Positions 39,201-50,539 of a stretch of 64,000 bases of DNA are shown here, in pieces (positions within the stretch are counted from its first letter, which is position 1; each line of letters opens with the position of its first letter). Under the pieces are notes generated by a model. That model did no database searches. It was not told the DNA's origin and saw only the letters and a list, made by a program, of their open reading frames with translations. The stretch comes from Tubiluchus corallicola. Its lineage: Eukaryota > Priapulida > Priapulimorpha > Priapulimorphida > Tubiluchidae. A program made the translations under genes and the position numbers. Location of the stretch: positions 62,001 to 126,000 of the forward strand of contig JAQGDQ010000404.1 in the NCBI GenBank assembly GCA_030141605.1, given 5' to 3'.

Positions 39201-42200
39201 TGTGACCATTGCAGGACGAGTAACCGGTGCACATAGGTCATTTGGAGGCAAACGCTGTAGTGATCACATAGCTATGCTTAATGCATTTTATACCTGGGAT
39301 GAAGTGAGGTAAAAATATGAATTCTTGAATCCTTCACTATTTGTTTTTTTGTATTCTGGTTTGTAAATGGTATTTGAATTTTTTGTGCTGTGTTGGGAGC
39401 TTTTCATAACACTGCAATTACAGTCATTTTTCCAACAACCATGTTGTCAAAGTAGTATTATGACACCATGTATGTTGGCTTCTGTTAACTCTTTGAACTT
39501 GTCATTTCAATTGTGTGTTTTAATCATACTTGATGCTTGAAAACTGCCTCGTATTTGGGTTACTATAAACTCACGTGATAAGATTTCAGTGCGAAAAACT
39601 GTTGGATGAAGTCACTTGGTCATTCATGATGTGAAGCTGTAAGAAAAAAGTATACAGAAAAGTTAACATGGGTATTTGCCATTTGCAATACAGTCAGTAA
39701 AGTCACTATTGTTATAAATAATCTAAGTGGCTGGTCAAAATGATTATAGCTGTGAACGGATCTTAAACAGCCAAAAGTTGTAATTTATGGAAAAAACATG
39801 TTGCTAGTAGTAAAATTTCACGTAGAAGTGCCTTCTGGGACAGGATATCAATTTAAATGTCTGACATTGTGACGGTGTTGGAAATCTCTTTATTTGCTTG
39901 AGATTACTTACATGAAGGAAAAGGGCTTCAGTACAAAAGTGTCCTGGAAGTGTCTTGGTATTTGTTGATTTTGATGTCCGTTTTTAATTTTCCGTTATTT
40001 CAGGATGAGAGGGGAGGATGCTGAATCGAATTTTTGCATCAACAAAAGTCTGAACATGCAAATACTACGCATGACCTGTGAAGCTCGCAATCAGCTGCGT
40101 GACATTCTAATCAATTGCGACTTTCCCGAGGATTGTCTTATTCCCACGCATTTTGATGTTCACGGACCCGATCAGCGACTTGACATGGTTAGTTATTATG
40201 CACAATTCTAATTTTCAATCAATACGAAATTCACTCGTTACTCAATTACTCAGGGCTTGTAATCTATTGGGTTTGTTATATGGTTGCAGTTTTTAAGCTG
40301 TATTCAGCGTTTAATCATTTAGCATATTTAAAATCCACATGTGCCATTGTTTGTTAGCTTCTGAAATTATACTATTGCTTGTGCGAGAAAGTGGCTGAAA
40401 ACTTATCTTGAAGGAGTAATTGTAAATAAATAATTAAGTTTGCATTTAGTAAAATTAATAAATTAACAAATGAAAAATTTGTTTTTTGAGCTGGCTGGGT
40501 TTATGAGCACAGGTAGCATTGCTGATGTTTGCTGTTTAACTTTTCAGTTTTTATGTGTACTTATTGCTGCTATACTATCAATAGTTTTTCCTTGCTCTTC
40601 ACCGATTAGATTTTATTATTAATAATCACTTTCACTGTGGTGCTGCGATAATAGTGCTTCAGTGCAAGTCATTGTTATTGATAAATAGTCTTTCAGTGCT
40701 ATTAATGTTTTTACATGGGTTCGCTTGTAGGATAATTGCTATACAAGCCATGTTGTTCTCTTTTGTGTGGAAAAATATAACACCTAGTTAAAGACGAGCC
40801 TGGCACTGTGACTTCTGTGTCGAACGTCCCATATGTAGGAAGTGTTAAAGCGGTTTACGTCCCGATACGTTGAGAAAATGGAAAATTCATTAGGGTACAT
40901 GGGTAAGTGATTATAAGTGTAAAAACAGTCTGCGTTAATTAATTATCTACAGTGTGCGTCGCCAATCACCTACCACCCCCACCCCCACCTCCGTAAATAA
41001 TGCAACAGCTCAGCAATTTCTTTCTCAGTCCGTGCAAGTACTGGCTAGCCCATAAATAAATGGCTCTTTTATATACTGTGATAACATCATTAAATTGTGA
41101 ATATTTGTCTTTTTAGCTGTGTTCAACTCTGACCATGGGACTGTATCCAAATGTGTGTTATCACAAAGAAAAACGGAAAGTGCTGACTACAGGTTGCAAA
41201 GCTGCACTCATACACAAAGGATCAGTGAACAATAGCAAATTTGAACAGAATTTCCCCTCCCCTTTCTTCGTTTTTGGTGAAAAGGTAATCTTTGTTTGCA
41301 TGTTAAAATTTATAGGTAAACGTCTGTATAGTCCTTGTCGTCTGTATATAATACGGAGTATTAAAACAGTAGGCCTAATTTTTGTTTTAGTACTTTTTAT
41401 TTATTGAAGTGTTTTGTTGAGGCAAAAGAATTGAAGCAAGCGTGGCACAGAAGAATGAAACTACTCAAGAATTTGCGTAAGATTGAAAAATGTTGAGAGC
41501 AGGGTTATATTTGCCTGACATTATACGTGATGCCATAATTGACTTCAAAGAGTCCTGTCAGATAACTCTATAAATATACGTTCCTCAGAAGCATCTTTCA
41601 CACATTTATGACGTGCTGTATTAGAAGCATAAAATAGAACAAAAGTTTCCGTTGCTTTCAAATTCTGTAAATATTTGTTTAAAGTTTTGTTTCATGTCAA
41701 ATGTCTAATATCTGGAAAACTCAGACAGCATAGCAAATTTTAATGGAACCATCATAATAAAACATCACCAACTTTGTTGCTAAATGAATGTATAAAACTG
41801 GTCTAAAAGAAAATGCAATTTAAATGCACGGCTGCATAGCATGCACATCTCTAATTCATTTGGTGCTCTGGTTATAGAGCTGGTGCTCTGGTTATAGAGC
41901 TGTTGTTTGTGTTTTTATAGATTCGGACACGTGCAGTGTCTGCGAAACAGATGACCATGGTGTCTCCATTACAACTTCTCACATTCTCAAACAGTACAGT
42001 CGTCAATGATGGTGGTGACATCATTATTGATAATTGGTTAGTAATTATTGTAGCTTTAAATATTTTTTGATTTACTCTCTTATATGTCCCGATCATATGC
42101 AAATACATAATCCGTCTCGAAGGTTGAGGATATTTTATGTGAAGATAAGTGCCATTTTTTCGAAATAGAAGATAAAGGAGATATATTTTGAGGAAGTGAC

Positions 42201-43359
42201 TTTAGGTTGTTGTTATTACAATTAGTTTAGCTAAAACTGTCAACTGCATTCTTTCCTGCATAATAACTTATTTAATTATTGATTATTAATTAATTACATA
42301 ATTAGTAACATTGAAATTGTGTTATTGGTGGTTGAATGATATAATTACCTGTATGATTGACTGCACCAATGACTTATTTAAGTTTTGACTACCAATTTTT
42401 CATAACCGCACTTCACTAGTTGCAGTAGGTAACATTTGTTGCATATGGAACATAAGTAAATGCTTGAACAAAGAAGTGAATAATAAGAATGATTCGTGAA
42501 CACCCAGCTCCATATCTGGAGTTGCCAGTCACTAATATTACATTCACAATGAAATTTTTAGGATTCGTTTAAAAATGTCACATCAAGTGGCCGCTAAATT
42601 AGTGGCACTGCGACCGGCTGTTGATGCCCTGATAGTGAAAGGCACGAGCAATCCAGAGTGCATCACAGACCCTGCTGACATTGACAAGAAGCTTATAACT
42701 GTGTTGAAGGAAATTTCTGACTTATACGCAGCTGACTACAACATTCAAAGAGAGCAAAAGGAAACTGGGTATGTTAAAAATGCTTTATCTAGTGGACATT
42801 TGTTTATTTAAGGGCTTTTAAAATCACTTTTTTGATAATAACCAGTTTCTGATTTCAAAATCTTGTATCTAAGTTAACCGTCAAGATTAATTTTAATAAA
42901 CCATGACATAGTTCTAATAGTGTCCATCAATTTTAGCTAAGATTTACTTTGCCGCCGAACTTTAAAAAGATATTTTTTAATATTGACATATTTTCTTCCT
43001 ATTGAATCCATTTACATTTTAGTGTCAGTTTAAAAAGCTTAGACTAGCAGATGTATGTTACGTTGAGGAGCAATGCATCACTTATTTTGCAAAATAGCTC
43101 TTTTATAGAGTGTCTTCGGGACTGTATTTTATAGCTCTTTTATATAGCCTTTTTATTTGGTTATTCATTTTTTAGACGGCCTGGCCAATCAGAATTTGGA
43201 CTACCCCCGCCAAAACGATTCAGCTACAGAGGTGGCGGCGGATATAGAGGAGGTGGATTTGGTAGTGGAGGACGTGGATTTGGTGGTCATGGAGGTGGAT
43301 ATGGTGGCAGAGGTCGTGGAAGGGGCTTCGGAGGTCGAGGTTTTGGACCAAGATTTTAA
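22580..43359 (+). CDS. DHX9: ATP-dependent RNA helicase A (DHX9/maleless), complete, 24 coding exons
   Basis: DEAH/RHA helicase that unwinds dsRNA, R-loops and RNA:DNA hybrids in nuclear transcription and RNA processing. Exons: 22580-22693, 22998-23138, 23888-24005, 24717-24799, 25128-25267, 26848-26894, 28041-28177, 28826-28915, 29949-30122, 31562-31759, 32110-32323, 33932-34171, 34693-34841, 35394-35708, 36375-36448, 36562-36714, 37597-37757, 38461-38572, 39147-39308, 40004-40187, 41117-41284, 41921-42036, 42562-42768, 43176-43359. The sum is 3681 nt, 1226 residues plus stop; human is about 1270. Order: dsRBD1, dsRBD2, helicase core, winged-helix/ratchet/OB region, RGG tail. The start ATG lies just after an acceptor (AG at 22555 or 22563), so a non-coding 5' exon exists upstream. 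AATAAA at 43597-43602 is a likely poly(A) signal. Confidence 0.96.
24057..24585. mobile_element. MITE copy 1 (mariner-like ends), in DHX9 intron 3
   Basis: Starts with TA then CAGGGTATTTCACAAGACCC (24057-24076). The interior shares long stretches with the copy at 52805-53144: AATAGCAATTA(C/T)AAGAG, GTCTA(C/A)GGTTC, and AATTTTGGTAGCAT versus ACTTTGGTGGCAT. The right end is degenerate (TTGATTAG...TGAAAATCAA...GCTTATGAAAC) but alignable, so the end coordinate is approximate. It also carries extra sequence relative to copy 2. No transposase is encoded. Confidence 0.6.
25128..28177 (+). other. DHX9 dsRNA-binding domain 2 (exons 5-7)
   Basis: Residues about 153-260 over three exons. [18 protein letters not shown] is followed by [18 protein letters not shown] and [18 protein letters not shown]. 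These give the alpha-beta-beta-beta-alpha order and the GPDHNR loop typical of RHA dsRBD2. The 47-nt exon 26848-26894 is easily missed; it is required to keep frame between its neighbours. Confidence 0.88.
29454..29718 (+). repeat. Two ~90-bp direct repeats in DHX9 intron 8
   Basis: Segments near 29454-29540 and 29631-29718 share ATCCGAAAG(T/C)CT, a run ending in GACT(A/T)(G/T)AGTGTTGTT and GTTATATCCA. They are about 177 bases apart, in the same orientation and diverged. The second copy creates a spurious open frame running into exon 9. Confidence 0.6.
30158..30205. repeat. (TA)n microsatellite beside DHX9 exon 9
   Basis: A nearly pure TA dinucleotide run of about 48 bases begins about 35 bases after the donor of exon 29949-30122. 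Confidence 0.95.
30458..30580 (+). mobile_element. Solo pogo/Tigger-like terminal repeat in DHX9 intron 9
   Basis: TACAGTCAAATCTCATTATA starting near 30458 matches the usual opening of pogo/Tigger-type elements (TA target then CAGTCAAA...CTCATTATAA), followed by a typical 'gacaccactaaat...' flank. No opposing end was found in the next few kilobases, so this is a fragment with an arbitrary right limit. Confidence 0.5.
30981..31035. repeat. Perfect 13-bp inverted repeat (hairpin)
   Basis: CTGCCATACAGTC (30981-30993) and its exact complement GACTGTATGGCAG (31023-31035) are separated by 29 bases that themselves contain ACTGACTGTAG. It could fold as a stem-loop in the DHX9 pre-mRNA intron 9. Confidence 0.8.
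31562..36714 (+). other. DHX9 helicase core (RecA1-RecA2), exons 10-16
   Basis: Motif [11 protein letters not shown] (exon 31562-31759 into 32110), motif Ia TQPRRISA, motif II DEIH and motif III SAT (both exon 33932-34171), then motif [11 protein letters not shown] region (exon 36375-36448) and motif [10 protein letters not shown] (exon 36562-36714). All catalytic motifs are intact. Exon 34693-34841 holds a Lys-then-Asp/Glu-rich low-complexity insert ([16 protein letters not shown]) at the site where human DHX9 has a similar acidic insert between RecA1 and RecA2. Confidence 0.93.
37597..42768 (+). other. DHX9 winged-helix, ratchet and OB-fold region (exons 17-23)
   Basis: [20 protein letters not shown] begins the winged helix. 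[19 protein letters not shown] continues into the ratchet domain, and [18 protein letters not shown] to SPFFVFGEK marks the OB-fold typical of DEAH/RHA helicases. NCDFPEDCL is the conserved segment before the OB fold. Exon phases are continuous throughout. Confidence 0.88.
41861..41900. repeat. Perfect 20-bp tandem duplication beside an acceptor
   Basis: TGGTGCTCTGGTTATAGAGC occurs twice head-to-tail, ending 20 bases before exon 41921-42036 of DHX9. It sits in the polypyrimidine/branch-point neighbourhood and looks recent because both copies are identical. Confidence 0.95.
43176..43359 (+). other. DHX9 RGG/GY-rich tail (last exon)
   Basis: Residues 1166-1226. After [15 protein letters not shown], which resembles the nuclear-transport segment of the human protein, comes a Gly/Arg/Tyr/Phe-rich repeat ([18 protein letters not shown]) ending in GPRF and TAA. 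It is shorter than the human tail. RGG tails bind RNA and are arginine-methylated in the family. Confidence 0.9.
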
Positions 43360-45269
43360 ATTTTTATTTTCATGTTGTTTTGTATCTTAGCAAAACCAAG
43401 AAGCCCAGCTTGTTTCATATTTATTTACAAATGTATGGTATATCCACGAGACTTTAGTGTAAGATGGACAATTTCTGTTGTGTCAACTTTGATTTGGCTT
43501 AATTGTTACACAAGGAGAACATATGAAAGTTTGGTTTTTCAAGGGTATGGAAAAAGTATGTTTGCACTACAGATAAGCGGAAAACAGATAATATAAAATA
43601 AATTCAAGTAAGACGTTTTCTTAAAATTCTGCACTGAATGTTACAAGTACAAACAAGTTTGCCCTAGCAGTCACTCAAAGATAATTTTGGAGTCTTGTTT
43701 TCAGGTGAAGAATTCTATACTTGGGGCAGGAAATTCAAAGAATGCTCATAAAACTCACATGTGCACACACTTTTTATAAAGAAAACCAAAACTTAAAAAA
43801 TGTAACCATTAGGCAATGTACATTTAAATTCCTATCATTATTAATGTTACTTGCTCATTTCCTGCTAAGGCGGTTTTCTTTTTTTCACTAATATGTTCAT
43901 CCACAGTTTTTCGAAATCATCGTACTGAGCAAAAATTAGTGCACTGTACTTTTGAAAATGTTTTTTATGAGTAATCTTGCAAACTTCTTAATGATACCTG
44001 CTCCATCCCAAGTGAGTGAATTAAAGGGGTTAGTGTTGTTTCATGTTCTTCAAATTTATAATTTGAATTTAATGGTTAAAATGATTTGTATTAGGATGGT
44101 GACTGTTTTACTGGTTATTGATTGAGCAGAGTCAGCAAGCAGTTTTTCTGTGTTTGTGCTGCTTGTGTTTACTAATTATTGTATCTTGCAAGTTTGACAT
44201 TTCAATGTACAATTTTTACTTTTTGTTTAAATATGTAGTTTGTTGAAGAACGCTTCTCGACTGTGGTAAAATCTGTCGGTTGTGTAAAGTAAACAATGAA
44301 ACTTTCAAAACAGACATAGTGGATTTATGTTTTTTTTTGATAATTTTCTTTTGACTGGTAAATTGAAAATATTTTTTTAATAGCTATTGTTAGCTCACAG
44401 TACTAACAGAAAATTAGAGCAACGAATGCAGTCTGTGTAAGCCTCAGTTTCTCGCATCAAAAGTAAACATGGTTAAATTTTTAACTGTATTCCTGATGAC
44501 TTGCATGATAATTGACTACTGACTGACCAGCAAACATAAGAGGTGCATGGACATGAAGGTCAAGACATGATGCAAGAAAATGAAAGAAAACAAAGCAAAG
44601 TCAAAAACAACTGAGAAAACCTATACAGTAAAAAAGGGACACAAAAATTTTCATAACAGCTAAAATGTCATCATAGCAGCTACAGCTAAAATGGCTTTGG
44701 AACCAGTCTTGAAATACTACCACCACAGATTGATTAACATTTACATTAAAACTTGTTTGCTGTAAAAATGAGTTCACAAGTGACTGATTGAAGACACAAG
44801 TAACGGCAACACATTTAACAGACAGGCTGTAGCATTTACATGATTAATGATGAAAAAGGAAGAATAGCACCAAGTATTAAGAAAAAACTCTGTTAACAAA
44901 TAGTTGCAACAATTGATAACCACAATAAGAACTCTGCTATTTATGCTACATGTTAAATTTCTAACATCTAGGACATGGGTATCTAATAACAAACAAATCT
45001 AAGACGGGTGTCTAATACCGAAAGAACTTATCATTGTGACAGAACTTATAGTCTCTATTAAGCAGTCTAAAAATGCATCTGCAAGTCAAATTGATAATAA
45101 ACTCTGTATTTACAAATTGTACAGAAACAGAAAGTTAAATAACTAGTAAAAAATGAAGATTTGAAAATTATTTGACTGCTTGCTTTGCAGTTTTTCATCA
45201 CTTAACAGACAAATAGAATTCGTCAAATGCTGAAGTGTCGTGCTTCTTTAAACAATTGCTTTATACTAG
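43360..45269. other. DHX9/zinc-finger tail-to-tail spacer
   Basis: About 1.9 kb holding both 3'UTRs. The DHX9 poly(A) signal AATAAA is at 43597-43602. The remainder is AT-rich with no recognisable coding exon, RNA gene or transposon end. Confidence 0.6.
43597..43602 (+). promoter_or_regulatory. Poly(A) signal of DHX9
   Basis: Canonical AATAAA about 240 bases after the DHX9 stop codon. Confidence 0.6.
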
Positions 45270-47928
45270 TCAGCCAACATGGTGCACATTCTTGACATGA
45301 CGCTTCAGATTAGCAATCCTTTTAAAAGTAGTTCCACACTGCTGGCATTTGTGAGGTCGTTTGTCGCTATGCACTAATTCGTGAACAAGTAAGTTCCGCA
45401 TCGCAGAGAATTTCATTGGACACTGGATGCATTCGTAAGGTTTTTCGCCAAGGTGAATGGCCATTTTATGATGTCGCAAGCTGTCTGTACCTGCATATCG
45501 CTTCCCACACAGGTCGCACACATGACGCTTCTCACCAGTGTGGTGCAGTGCATGACGTTTAAGTTGGTTCGACTGTGCAAATGTTGCACTGCACATGTCA
45601 CACTGGAATGGTTTCTCTCCCGTGTGGCAGCGTTTGTGCCGTTTGAGATTCGATGCACTACGAAACTCCGCTTGACATGTGTCGCATATCAGGACCTTTG
45701 TACCTGGAGGAAACTTCTTTGCTTTTTCGCATTTGCGCTCGTGAATGATACGTGTCGTGTTGTGCTCGAATTCTTCCTTGCAAAATCTGCACTTGCACGA
45801 GTTTGGGTGCGCTGTCTTTTTGTGGCGAAACAGGTGATGGCGTCGGTAGTACATTCGCTTGCACAGGTTGCATGCATGAGTTTTGCCTAGCTTGTGATGC
45901 TTCACATGCGTCCGATAGTTGCGTGCATTGTGAAACTTCTTCGAACACCATTCACAAGAAAATGTAACACATGTTTCGTCCTTGATATGCACCCACATAT
46001 GAAAGGTTAAATTCTCCTTAGCAGAAAAAGACTTATCACATTCAAGACATTGATAAGGTTTTGCTCCAGTATGAGTACGTTCATGTCGACGCAAGTGAGA
46101 CGACTGTACAAACTTCGCGTCACATAAATTACATACAAACATTTTCAATTTCATGTGTATTCTTACGTGGCGGATGCCGTTTGAAATGTTACTGAACTGT
46201 TTTTCACAGATTTTGCACTTGTATTTCTTTTTGTCTTGGCCGTCATCACTACATATTGTTACAAGCAACTGCCTTTCTGCCTTCTGCGGCTTCTCCAAGA
46301 TCTGCTTTCTTAAATCTGACTTCATAGGTTGAGAAAGAGCTGCCTTGGTGGTCTTTTCCATAGTAAAATTTGTGCCTGTATGAAAAAGAAATTAAATCAT
46401 TTTAAGTCAATGCACTATTGGCACATTTGATTGCATTTCAGTCTCTTAGAATAATGCTAATAATGTGAGTGTATAAAAATCCTGAACATGCTAATCCAAT
46501 GTTAAAATTAATTACAGTAGCTTCAAAGGCATAGTAAAGAAGTGTATTTTAATAGCGTTATAATTTGACTGTGAAAATCTGTGCTATTCAATATTAAATG
46601 CCTCATCATTATATCACATGTACAACATCAATTAAGCTAACTGGCAGTGTACTCAGTGGCCATTAAGCAGTCAACAACAAATTAAGCTCATCCCTAACTT
46701 CATCAAATAGTAGTACAAAATTTAGCAAAACCATGTACTAAGTTGCAACATCAAAATACAACAACCGATACTTACTCATGTCTGTCAGAATAATAGCTAA
46801 CATTGAATCATCAACTGTAGTTTGACTAGTTTCAGTGCCTTGACATGTAGGAGCTGCTACTGCTGCCACATGAGAAGTACTATTGTTATTCAATGAAACT
46901 TGCGCACCATTCACAATGGTAAAATGCGGCCGCCAGGGAGCATAATCAGTCGACACAATCGCTCCCCCAGTCATCTGAGATGTGCCTGGTTGTACTATTG
47001 AAGTTGATAAAATATCACTGCAGTTGGCTGGTGCTTGAATCTGAATAGGCACTGACTCAAGTGCTGGTACTGCCATTTGCATCTGTGTTGTATCTGCTGG
47101 GTTGCTTATTTGCTGAACATTAAAATATTGTGAACCTAAAAATTCAGTTTTATGTACAGATATTAACCATTTCACTGTATATATGAAAAGTTGCTAACTA
47201 CATTCCCTCAGAGAAGTGTTACTGCGAGTGCTGCTATCATGAATTTACCCAAACTGTGAATTTTCATAGCATCACTTGTAAATAAATGTTCTCTGACGCG
47301 ACATGGTCATCGTACATACAGTTCAGAGGCTGTTGTTAGTATGATTACAAGGGCACAATCTGGGACTCTATAATGCTAAGCTATTTAGATTTATTAAATA
47401 AAATTAGTCAAAATTTAAAATTATTTGACAGTGAAATTGAAGCGAAATTTAATATATGCAGACTACAGGTTGGGATTAGGTGATTCATTATTCAAATGAA
47501 TCCTCTTTTTCAAACAGATAATCTTAAACACAAATTACATTTACACTAAAATAGATAGATATTACATGTATACCAACATAGTCCAAAACATTTTCATAGT
47601 GCATTTTACCTGAATGGGTCGGTGCAACGGTTGCTACTGGACAATGTGTAGCGCTGCTGGTAATCACAGTAAAGTTTTGCTGAAGTAGGGCATTTGAATT
47701 AGGAATGTTGTTGGTTAGATTAGGCAGAGTGACTGCATGGTAAAAGTTACCAGCAGCCTGAATGCCATCATGAGCCGTCTGGGGCACAGTCGAATTGGCC
47801 AGAAATCCACTTCCATCAGGCTGAATTATCAGTCGAGGTTCCACTGATATGTTATTGATCACTGCCATCTGGTGACTATGGCTACCCAGAGGCGTTTGGA
47901 TGGTGAAACCAGCATTGTCTGTTTCCAT
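45270..47928 (-). CDS. C2H2 zinc-finger protein, 11 fingers, 3 coding exons
   Basis: Probable DNA-binding transcription regulator; I do not recognise an orthologue. Exons in transcript order: 47610-47928, 46776-47135, 45270-46375; sum 1785 nt, 594 residues plus stop, all joins in phase 1. The start ATG is METDNAGFTIQ; an acceptor-like TTTTAG lies about 50 bases upstream, so a 5' non-coding exon is likely. Residues 1-225 are unstructured, rich in T, N, Q, S and V, which could be an activation region. The last exon carries 11 consecutive fingers, from YKCKICEKQF to HKCQQCGTTF. Fingers 7-8 and 8-9 have TGEK-type linkers. The sixth (CRFCKEEF...HERKC) is C2HC rather than C2H2. Antisense open frames here are shadows. 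Confidence 0.88.
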
Positions 47929-48567
47929 TTTTAAAATTTAGTGTAACAGAATATTAAATTTCACCAGGAACCTAAAATTGCAAAATAATATAAGTCATTT
48001 TGTCCAAGTTGCTCTAGCTGTTTACTTTTCTATATGTTTAAAGATGACTGGGCTTTGCTGTTATGGAATGCTGCAATAGTTTTGGTGCATCTATTATTGG
48101 GTTAAATTATGCCACTGCCGTATGGGCACTGCGGTATATTATACGTGCACATTCAATATCTCAAGGAATTTCAGTTCTAATCATTATCCTCGTTTAGTTC
48201 ATGATTTTCGCATAGTATATTATGACACTCATAGTATAATAGATGTGTTTGTAGAATCGAATGTCACTGTCACTACGCCAAAAGTATTACCCTAATTCTG
48301 ATGTAAAACTTTCAGCATGACACAAAAACCTGCACTTAAAATTTAAAAACTAACTTTTCTGGGTTAGAGTTCTCTTTATTTTTAAGTTAAAGTTTTTGAC
48401 GTGGCAGCGAAAATAAAACAGAAAATTATCCTTTATTACACTAATTACTCACAGTATTTGCAGCTCGCTCTTAAAAGAATGGGCTCTCTTTTTTTAGTAA
48501 CAAAGTTAGACTGATAAAAATATGTATTCTAAAATAAAAGAAGTAGATACCCAAGACAGGTAAACAC
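47929..48567. other. Upstream region of the zinc-finger gene
   Basis: Expected to contain the 5'UTR and promoter of the minus-strand zinc-finger gene. An acceptor-like AATTTTAG read on the minus strand precedes its ATG by about 50 bases. There is no other recognised element. Confidence 0.4.
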
Positions 48568-48700
48568 CAGAGATGCGCAAACCGCGGCCTCGCGGACCCG
48601 GATCTGCACGATTTTTTTTGCTGATCAACAGACCTTGCGACTGCGGAACTAGGGAATTTCTTAACTATTGTTCGCGGACCCAAATAGCGAGATATGAAAA
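48568..48700. mobile_element. hAT-like transposon terminus
   Basis: CAGAGATGCGCAAACCGCGG starting at 48568, then CCTCGCGGACCCGGATCTG and a second GTTCGCGGACCC, resembles hAT termini of the type CAG(A/G)GRTGCGCAAAC(C)GCGGCC. The island is strikingly GC-rich against an AT-rich background. No matching opposite end or 8-bp duplication was found, so the right boundary is arbitrary. Confidence 0.5.
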
Positions 48701-50539
48701 TCGCGCAATGTCTAATTATTTTTTTAGGTTTTTTCTGATAATGGAGGATATTTAATTGTTTAGTGACTGATAATGACTAACAGTTTTTGACTCTTACTGT
48801 ATGTGCGTGTTGCCAAAAAGCTCTTGTTTCATCCACTGATTTCACTGCTTTCTCCTTCAGTATGCTGCTATTAGAGGTGCTGAGTAGAAAAATAATTGGC
48901 TGGTGGAATGACTTGAGATTAGTAAAAATTTGATAAAGGAATTATTTTGTACTGTGAAATTGAATGAGTGTGTAACTATCGAACACTTCGATGAAGTGAT
49001 ATTTTGACCTAAGAATGACTGACACGATGGGGCAGCAGTGTACTAAAGAAGAAAGATTTGACATTTCTGTCATTCTGGAAAAGCAATGCAAAACCGATAT
49101 TAGGTGTCCCTGTTCGTTAGCACCATCTGAATGTGTGTTCCGCTTAAGTTGGCAAACTTTTAACAAGAGGAGGACAAGATCATCACACTAAGTCCACAAA
49201 ACTTGGTCAGAAACTTATTTTTAAATGGTAAGCAAAAGTGACTATTCATTTGCAAGAAAGACCAGTTTTTTAGCGATCTGATTGTTGTAAAATCACAGGC
49301 ATCCAAATTTCAGTTCAGTTTTGATTGGTCTTCCCTCTCTTAGTCACATACGAAATGTAAAAATTATTTCTTGTTGTTTATTGTGCTATTTGCTACGTTC
49401 ACTGGACTATCATCAGGTAGTCTAAGCGTATGCCCAATCCATTATAAACTTCTTACTTTTGCCGTCTAGCGTTCCTCTTTTATTTTTTCATACAGACCTT
49501 TATTTGAAAATTTTCTTTGAAATCTGATACGAAAAAAGTTTTTGTGACGCGAAACACACACAAGCAAGAGGCGAAATCTCGTAGTGCTTTCAGAAATTTA
49601 GCAATGATGCCCGCTTTTTCCTGCTCCATGTCCAGTTGCAGAAATCGTTATCATTCACGGACTGAAAAATAAGAATGTCACTTTTAATCACTAAAAAAAG
49701 AAAACGCAATAAATTCGTAGTTTCAACATTATTGTGAGTTTTTAAAGTTCATTAACAAATATCAGTCATTCAAACTGAGATAAGTGGCATAGCCGCATAA
49801 ACCTAGTGCCAAAAAATCTGCATGTTGCTGATTGTTGCAGTAAGTATTTCAATTCAAGTCTCAATAAGTGTTAATAATTGTTTATTTTAGTTTCGTTTTA
49901 TTCCATGTTTCATAACGTGAACCACTAGAAAGCAGGTAAGCAAAGTACGATATAAGACTATCTAGAAAGCACAAGTATTATGCTGTCTACCTTTGTATAT
50001 TGAAATTAGCATTTAAATATTGTTTATTATAAGCTTGTTTTAAAAGTTATTTTGTGTGGAACAAAGGTGTAACACTTACTTTGTTCTAATGCTCCTATAT
50101 TAGCAGTATGTCTACTTAACAGCTCTAGTGTTTGATAAGTGATCTAGTGCTAAGATTTGCACATTTAATTCTGACAATTTAAGATGTCTCCAACCAGATC
50201 AAAACACGACAAAGTTAAATCCAATTATGTAAATGGATGTTTTGAGACATTACTTCCCATAGGGTGATAGTCAGTCCCACCCATCTCTATTATGGATTTA
50301 TAGTTGTTTATTTATTGAAGCACTATACAAAATTACTTGTGCTATATTGGCAGCACTACTACTTAGTACCAACTTGGTCATTGTTTATTAATAATCAGAT
50401 TAGTTACATAATTATATTTTCATAGCTCTTATATCTAAGCAGACTGCACAACCGCTTATGGTGTAGTATCTTTTATGTAATTGTTTAACTACTTGTGGTG
50501 TGTTTTAACACAATCTATAAAATATGCACCTTATAATTA
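48701..50539. other. Spacer with no recognised gene
   Basis: AT-rich sequence between the hAT-like end and the pogo-like element. Short open frames on both strands lack similarity or splice context. It may include the remains of the hAT element. Confidence 0.4.

Noticed and set aside
45453-45890. 145-codon open frame on the plus strand
   Set aside because: It is antisense to the zinc-finger exon; the repeated finger codons keep the opposite frame open.
48573-48755. 60-codon frame in the GC-rich island
   Set aside because: It overlaps the hAT-like terminus and has no coding features.
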